In this document: positions 59,932-64,000 of the stretch, in pieces
Layout: each line of letters begins with the position of its first letter
Numbering within the stretch: position 1 is the first letter of the stretch
Source: JBOFBH01 sp051657715
Lineage (GTDB): Bacteria > Actinomycetota > Actinomycetes > Actinomycetales > Angustibacteraceae
DNA: 64,000 nt
Assembly: GCA_051657715.1 (NCBI GenBank)
Contig: JBOFLF010000047.1
Span: 3,556-67,555, forward strand
Reading direction: 5' to 3'
Notes under the pieces: model-generated
What the model was told of the DNA's origin: nothing
Database searches by the model: none
What the model saw: the letters and a program-made list of their open reading frames with translations, nothing else
Program-made: the position numbers and the translations under genes

Positions 59932-60560
59932 TCAGCAGATGAGGGCGAGTGCGTCGCGTCGATCGGGTGGCAGTGGGTCTCGCGCGGTGATGACCTGCTT
60001 GCCGGCCTGTATCTGGACGGTGTGGTAGCGGCGGGCGGTGCGGACGAACTTCTTGATCGACCAGCCGGTGCGTTCCTCGATGAGGTGGGTGACCGCAAGC
60101 GCGACGAACACAATGTTCATGTGGGCTTCGATGGACTCGCGCTTGTGGTGGTAGATCGGGCGGGACTTCAGGTCGTGCTTGGACATCCGGAACGGCTCCT
60201 CGATGCGCCAGAGCCGGTGGTAGGCACCGATCACGAACTCCGGGTTCGGATTCGCGATGTTCGTGACGTAGCCCTTGAACCCGGCTAGCCCACGGACCTT
60301 GGCCTCGAGTTCGCGGTTCACGCTCTTCTTCGCATCGACCAGCTTGATGAACTGGTTGCGTTTCACTGGTGCTTTCCCCGCGGCGGCCTTCTCGGCCTTG
60401 GCGACCTGCTGGTCGATCCCGCACAGGGTGCGGCGGGCACGGTCGGAGCGGTACTGGTAGTAGAAGACGTGGTCACGCCGCCCGTCGGTCGGGCCGGCCG
60501 GCCAGGGCTGGGTGAACACCTGACCGTCCTCGGGCTCGACGCCGGGATGGGCATCGCGCC
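59932..60560 (-). mobile_element. IS1634-like transposase, C-terminal remnant
   Basis: The minus-strand frame contains EDGQVFTQPWPAGPTDGRRD, KRNQFIKLVDAKKSVNRELEAKVRGLAGFKGYVTN, FVIGAYHRLWRIEEPFRMSKHDLKSRPIYHHKRESIEAHMNIVFVALAV, the C-terminal catalytic region (with the last Glu) of IS1634-family DDE transposases. The N-terminal half is absent; upstream sequence is the end of a recombinase gene in another frame. I could not find matching terminal inverted repeats. It abuts the broken end of ccr. Confidence 0.75.
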
Positions 60561-60566
60561 GCTTCT

Positions 60567-61140
60567 TCACCATGTAAAGAATGCCTCGTGGGCCCCGATC
60601 CGATCGGCCGCGTCCCACAAGCTCGAGGCGACCAGGTGCCTGTACAGGTTCATCGTCATCGACGCCGTAGTGTGCCTGAGGACGGCCTGGACGACCTTGG
60701 GGTCGGCGCTCTGGCCGAGCCGGATGGACGCCGCAGGGTGCCGCAGGTCCGTGCACCTGCAGCGTCGGGTAGCCGAGCGATGCGACGGCGGTGGACCAGC
60801 GCACCACCCGCTTTCCGGTTCGACTCCCGGGTCGGCCACCGCCGGGAGCGGCGAACATTCATTCGTCGGCAGATCGGCGCCGGTCCGACCCCCGATGACA
60901 GTGTGAGGTCCGGGACCAGCGATACGGTCCGCGTCCGCCGGTTCTTCAACGTGTCGATGTGCAGTTGTCCGCCGCCGCGACTGGCCAGGACCGCGCGTCG
61001 TAGCCGCAGCCCGCGACCAGGCACCAATACGAGGTCGCCGACCTGGAGGCCGGCCAGCTCGCCCTACCGCAACCCGGCCAACCCGAGCACCAGCACGACA
61101 TCGGCCGACGGGCCGGCGCACAGTCCAGTAAGCCGGTGCA
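60567..61140 (-). pseudogene. Tyrosine recombinase/phage integrase with frameshifts
   Basis: Pieces of an integrase catalytic domain occur in more than one minus-strand frame. GELAGLQVGDLVLVPGRGLRLRRAV and GGGQLHIDTLKNRRTRTVSLVPDL lie near 60930-61070. TDLRHPAASIRLGQSADPKVVQAVLRHTTASMTMNLYRHL (box II Arg, His and Tyr) lies near 60600-60750. Frame changes between them mean the gene cannot be read through as given. It ends with TGA at 60567, immediately next to the transposase remnant. Confidence 0.68.
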
Positions 61141-61146
61141 GCTCTT

Positions 61147-61937
61147 CTAGGTCAGTGCGATGCCCTCGCGGCGGTCCGACCTGGCTCGGGCCGCCCGTAC
61201 CGCGGCGGCCACGTTGAGGTGCTCCCGACCGTCAGGACGGCGACATCTAGCGACCTCGCGGAGTGGCGTGGTATCGACGGGGTCGGTCGCTGGTCTGGAC
61301 GAGGGCACCGTCGGCTTGTGGCAGGCGTTGGTGATGGCGTCGGCGGATCGGTTGAGGGCTCGGGCGATGCGGGTGGTGGTGAAGTCGTCGGGGTGGGCGT
61401 GCAGGTGTTGCAGGACGAGCGCGCGGAGTTGTCCGTTGGCGAGCCGGGGTTTGGCACCAAGTGTGTCGCTCGAGAGAGCCACGCGGTTGCGGTCCAGTTC
61501 GGGGTGGCGATGGTCCACCGGTCGGCTAGGCGGATGCGGCCGTCTCGGCCGCCGGCCTCGCGCTGGAGGAGGCCGACCTTGTTGAGGGTGGTGAGCAGTT
61601 TGGTGGCTGTGGAGCGGCCGATGCCGGCGCGCTCGGTGAGCGTCGCGGTGGTCGCTCCGGGGTTGGCTGCCAGGGCGGCCCACAGCGCACGGGTGGCGGG
61701 CGTGTCGGGCGCGCCGGCGGGCAGGTTTCGGGGTGGCGGTCCGGGGTGCGGTCGTTGGCCGTGGAGCGTGGGAGGAGGGGCTGGGTGTGGAGATGCGCGT
61801 GGCAGGCATGTCGGCTCCAGGTTGCGGGTGAACGGGGAACGGGGTGCTCTGGCCAGAGCGCCGCACCGTGGTGCGGATGAGCCTCGCGTGGTGCGCATCC
61901 ACGTCCGGCCGCAGAGCCGGTTGAGGTCTGCGTCCAT
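61147..61937 (-). pseudogene. Winged-helix DNA-binding protein, frameshifted
   Basis: One minus-strand frame encodes TPATRALWAALAANPGATTATLTERAGIGRSTATKLLTTLNKVGLLQREAGGRDGRIRLADRW, a MarR/ROK-like winged helix. A second frame then encodes GAKPRLANGQLRALVLQHLHAHPDDFTTTRIARALNRSADAITNACHK, a second helix-turn-helix. The switch is near 61460-61480. A single-base indel would join them into one protein of about 260 residues. It lies between the broken integrase and the conjugation-type genes and may be a regulator of that element. Confidence 0.55.
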
Positions 61938-62022
61938 CCACCCTCGGGCTGGTCAGGAAGTCAAGCAGGACAAGGGATTCGCGTGTCTCCGCGCTTCTTT
62001 GATCCTTGCTGACAGCCTGTCT

Positions 62023-62985
62023 CTATCGGGGGGTGGGTCGGGTTGCTCCGAGGTAGTCGGTCCACCGGTAGTCCTCGATGCGGACTCGGGCGCCGGTGTG
62101 GGGTGCGTTGATCATCTGGTGGTGGCCGATGTGGAGGCCGACGTGGTGGACGTGGTGAGGGGTGCCGTAGAAGAGGAGGTCGCCGGGCTGTAGCGGCGCG
62201 TTGGTGGGGAGGCGGGGGCTGGTGTCGTATTGGGCTTGTGCGGTTCGGGGCAGGGTGATGCCGGCGGCGGCGTAGGCGGCGTGGGTGAGGCCGGAGCAGT
62301 CGAACCCGTCTTCGCCGTGGGTGGGTCCGTCGCCGCCCCATTGGTAGGGCAGGCCGAGCTGGGCCTGTGCGTAGTCGATCGCGGTCCTCGCTGCTGCGTT
62401 GGCCTCGGTGCCGACGAGGGTGCCGGTGGGGCATGTCTGGGGGTGGAGGGTGGTGACGAGGTGGGTGGTGGGGGTTTCCCAGCGGGCGTAGGCGCTGGGT
62501 CGGGCGGAGCGTTGGACGGCTTGGGCGGCCTGGGTGAGCGGCAGCCGCGGCCAGTTGGGCACGGTTCGCAGGGCGGTGTAGAACGCGGTGGCGGCGTAGA
62601 CGGGGTCGAGCAGGCGTTGCCGTGGTGTGCGGTGGTCGTCCGGGCTGGCGGGTGTGGCGCCCCAGCCGGTGGAGGGTCGTTGCTGGAACAGTCCGAGTGA
62701 GTCTCGGTCGCCGTGGTAGAGGTTGCGCAGGCCGGACTCTTGCCAGGCGGTGGCGACAGCGATGATCGCGGCTCGGGTGGGCATGCCGAGCCGCGTCGCG
62801 GTCTGGATGATGGTGCGGGCGTTGCTGATTTGGTCGCCGTCCAGCGCCGATGGAGCGTTGGTGGTTGCTCCGACGCTCTCGTCGCAAGCAGTGGGTGCGG
62901 AGCCGTCGATGACGCCGATGACCGCGGAGCAGACCAGGACTGCGAACAGGACGACGGCCGCAGCGGCTGCGGCGGTGAGCTTCAC
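62023..62985 (-). CDS. Exported cell-wall hydrolase: lytic-transglycosylase-like plus NlpC/P60 (C40) domain
   Basis: From GTG 62985 the protein has a membrane anchor (KLTAAAAAAVVLFAVLVCSAVIGVI). A lysozyme-like region follows (IIAVATAWQESGLRNLYHGDRDSLGLFQQRPSTGWG, with a Glu positioned for catalysis). A C-terminal NlpC/P60 domain comes last (GLPYQWGGDGPTHGEDGFDCSGLTHAAYAAAGI with the Cys, HHVGLHIGHHQMINAPHTG with the His). This combination is typical of wall-opening proteins of actinobacterial and Gram-positive conjugation systems. The start overlaps the upstream stop (GTGA); a GTG at 63042 is less likely because it overlaps the neighbour by 61 bp. Confidence 0.86.
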   Translation of the reverse strand: MKLTAAAAAAVVLFAVLVCSAVIGVIDGSAPTACDESVGATTNAPSALDGDQISNARTIIQTATRLGMPTRAAIIAVATAWQESGLRNLYHGDRDSLGLFQQRPSTGWGATPASPDDHRTPRQRLLDPVYAATAFYTALRTVPNWPRLPLTQAAQAVQRSARPSAYARWETPTTHLVTTLHPQTCPTGTLVGTEANAAARTAIDYAQAQLGLPYQWGGDGPTHGEDGFDCSGLTHAAYAAAGITLPRTAQAQYDTSPRLPTNAPLQPGDLLFYGTPHHVHHVGLHIGHHQMINAPHTGARVRIEDYRWTDYLGATRPTPR

Positions 62986-63920
62986 CGAGCTGCCGCCGGT
63001 GGAGAGGGTGCGGTCGGTGGGCGGGGTGGAGGCGGGGTCCACCCACGCACCTCCAGTTGACCGGCCTGCTCGGTGCCTGGGCCGGTGTGTTGTGGGTGCG
63101 GGAGTGCGCCGAGCGGTATCCGGGTGGTGGTGCCGACGGGTAGCCAGGCTGGGCCGCCTGGGTGCGGCAGGGCGTCCATGGCATGGGAGTGGGTGGTGGC
63201 GACCGGGGTGTGCTGCAACGCCTGTCCGGCGAGTCGAGCTTGCAGGTTGCTCTCGCGGACGGCACTGGGCAGGACGAAGAGGATGGGGGTGGTGATGCCG
63301 GTGGCCGCGGCCAGGCGCCGGTAGCCGACCAGCTTCGCCACGACGCGGGGCAGGTTCTCGGTGCCGGTGTCGTACTCGAGGAAGAAGTCCACCCGCTGTG
63401 GGCGGTCAGCGGTGTCGGGTCCGTGCCAGCGGCCGTAGGCGTCGGGCCGGGCGTGGTGGCCCCACCAGGCGCGGCAGGTCCTCTCGCCCCACCACCGCTC
63501 CAGCCAACCGCCAGCACCGTGCTCGGTCGTGGGGGTGGCGAGGGCGACGTAGAGGTCGTTGACACCGAGGGTGTGCTGCAGGGTCAGCGGCGAGGGTGAG
63601 CCGATGCGGTGAATCGGCCGGTCAGGGGTGGACAGCAAGACGGCACCGGCGGGGCCGAGGGCGTAGTGGGCGGGCGCGGAGCCGGTGAGTACTGCGGGTT
63701 GGAACCGGTCCAGGACCCGCGTCCGGGTCAGTGCGGTCAGCCTGCGTTGGGCGCTGCGTAGGCCGGTGAAGGCGAGTGCGGTGAGCTGGGGGGTGGTCAG
63801 GACGCGGTGTTCGTGGACGGCGGCGACGATCCACCGGTCCCTCGCGGTTACGTGCGGATCGGGTCGAGGTGGGCGTCCACGGCATCGACGTCGAGGACCG
63901 CACCCGAATCCAACCAACAT
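62982..63920 (-). CDS. Replication-relaxation family protein
   Basis: The protein begins its conserved part at VTARDRWIVAAVHEHRVLTTPQLTALAFTGLRSAQRRLTALTRTRVLDRF, a winged-helix start, followed by HYALGPAGAVLL, LTLQHTLGVNDLYVALA, RPDAYGRWHGPDTADRPQRVDFFLEYDTGTENLPRVVAKLVGYRRLA, the pattern of the Replic_Relax family found in actinobacterial plasmids and integrative elements. The start is uncertain: ATG at 63920 is chosen, GTG at 63941 or 63980 are alternatives. It is coupled to the C40 peptidase through GTGA. Confidence 0.78.
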   Translation of the reverse strand: MLVGFGCGPRRRCRGRPPRPDPHVTARDRWIVAAVHEHRVLTTPQLTALAFTGLRSAQRRLTALTRTRVLDRFQPAVLTGSAPAHYALGPAGAVLLSTPDRPIHRIGSPSPLTLQHTLGVNDLYVALATPTTEHGAGGWLERWWGERTCRAWWGHHARPDAYGRWHGPDTADRPQRVDFFLEYDTGTENLPRVVAKLVGYRRLAAATGITTPILFVLPSAVRESNLQARLAGQALQHTPVATTHSHAMDALPHPGGPAWLPVGTTTRIPLGALPHPQHTGPGTEQAGQLEVRGWTPPPPRPPTAPSPPAAAR

Positions 63921-63944
63921 TCCGAGTGCCACTAACCCCACATG

Positions 63945-63987
63945 GCACAGTGCACGAACCTCAAGAAGGGGTTCGCACACTGTGCGA
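63945..63987. promoter_or_regulatory. Pair of related palindromes near the replication-relaxation start
   Basis: GCACAGTGC (63945-63953) and TCGCACA-C-TGTGCGA (63973-63987) are perfect inverted repeats sharing GCACA/TGTGC half-sites, 20 bp apart. They lie at the possible starts of the downstream gene and could be binding sites for an element-encoded regulator. Confidence 0.35.
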
Positions 63988-64000
63988 GTCGGTGGAGCTG

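Noticed and set aside
59900..60600. Complete insertion sequence with terminal inverted repeats
   Set aside because: Only the C-terminal half of the transposase is present, and no matching inverted repeats or target duplications were found at the borders.
60656..61217. Intact integrase gene
   Set aside because: Conserved recombinase blocks are spread over different frames, so no continuous reading frame covers the catalytic domain.

Overview
The window is high-GC DNA from an actinomycete (phylum Actinomycetota). The evidence is a G/C-rich third codon position throughout, many GTG starts, an RpfB-type resuscitation-promoting factor, an actinobacterial protein O-mannosyltransferase, a perfect actinobacterial LexA box, and many genes whose -10 hexamer sits only 6-7 nt before the start codon (leaderless mRNAs). 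I cannot name the genus. All coordinates and motif positions were read by eye, without alignments or database searches.

Layout. (1) Positions 1-15412 are an exopolysaccharide locus. Two sulfotransferases lie on the plus strand. On the minus strand, in transcription order, are a GT2 glycosyltransferase, a WbaP-type initiating transferase, cysQ-cysD-cysN, a Wzy polymerase fused to a Wzz domain, a second Wzz-like protein with a degenerate kinase tail, an aminoglycoside-phosphotransferase-fold protein and a Wzx-type flippase. Most junctions are overlapping or a few bases apart, so this looks like one long operon for a sulfated polysaccharide. (2) Positions 15628-19725 hold pth, rplY, prs, glmU and tRNA-Gln; a chain of tiny overlapping ORFs fills the glmU-prs gap. 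(3) Positions 19869-24257 hold regulators (TetR, MarR), a trans-aconitate-type methyltransferase, a VOC protein, a VapBC pair and a ComB homologue. (4) Positions 24318-40192 are core genes: an ABC-F ATPase, ispE, rsmA, rpfB with a long leader, tatD, metG, rsmI and pmt, with a hydrolase, a VOC protein, a RidA-SnoaL fusion and a membrane glycosyltransferase between them.

(5) Positions 40621-45422 are accessory: a probable type VII secretion substrate with an EspC-like partner, an AlkB-family protein behind a LexA box, a second VapBC pair, and a quinone oxidoreductase behind a 16-bp perfect palindrome. (6) Positions 45439-59908 are a mosaic biosynthetic gene cluster: PPTase, KAS III-like and KAS II proteins, a branched-chain aminotransferase, polyketide synthase ends, NRPS adenylation domains, a Cys-nucleophile thioesterase, an MFS exporter, a cytochrome P450, an ATP-grasp ligase and a crotonyl-CoA reductase. 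Several genes are cut at sharp junctions. The most striking is a segment of about 3.5 kb that appears to replace the interior of a polyketide synthase gene. (7) Positions 59932 to the end hold an IS1634-like remnant, a broken tyrosine recombinase, a frameshifted winged-helix regulator, a C40 peptidase and a replication-relaxation protein, which look like the edge of an integrative conjugative element running off the right side.

The whole window is unusually rich in short in-frame and intergenic tandem repeats (15-30 bp units).
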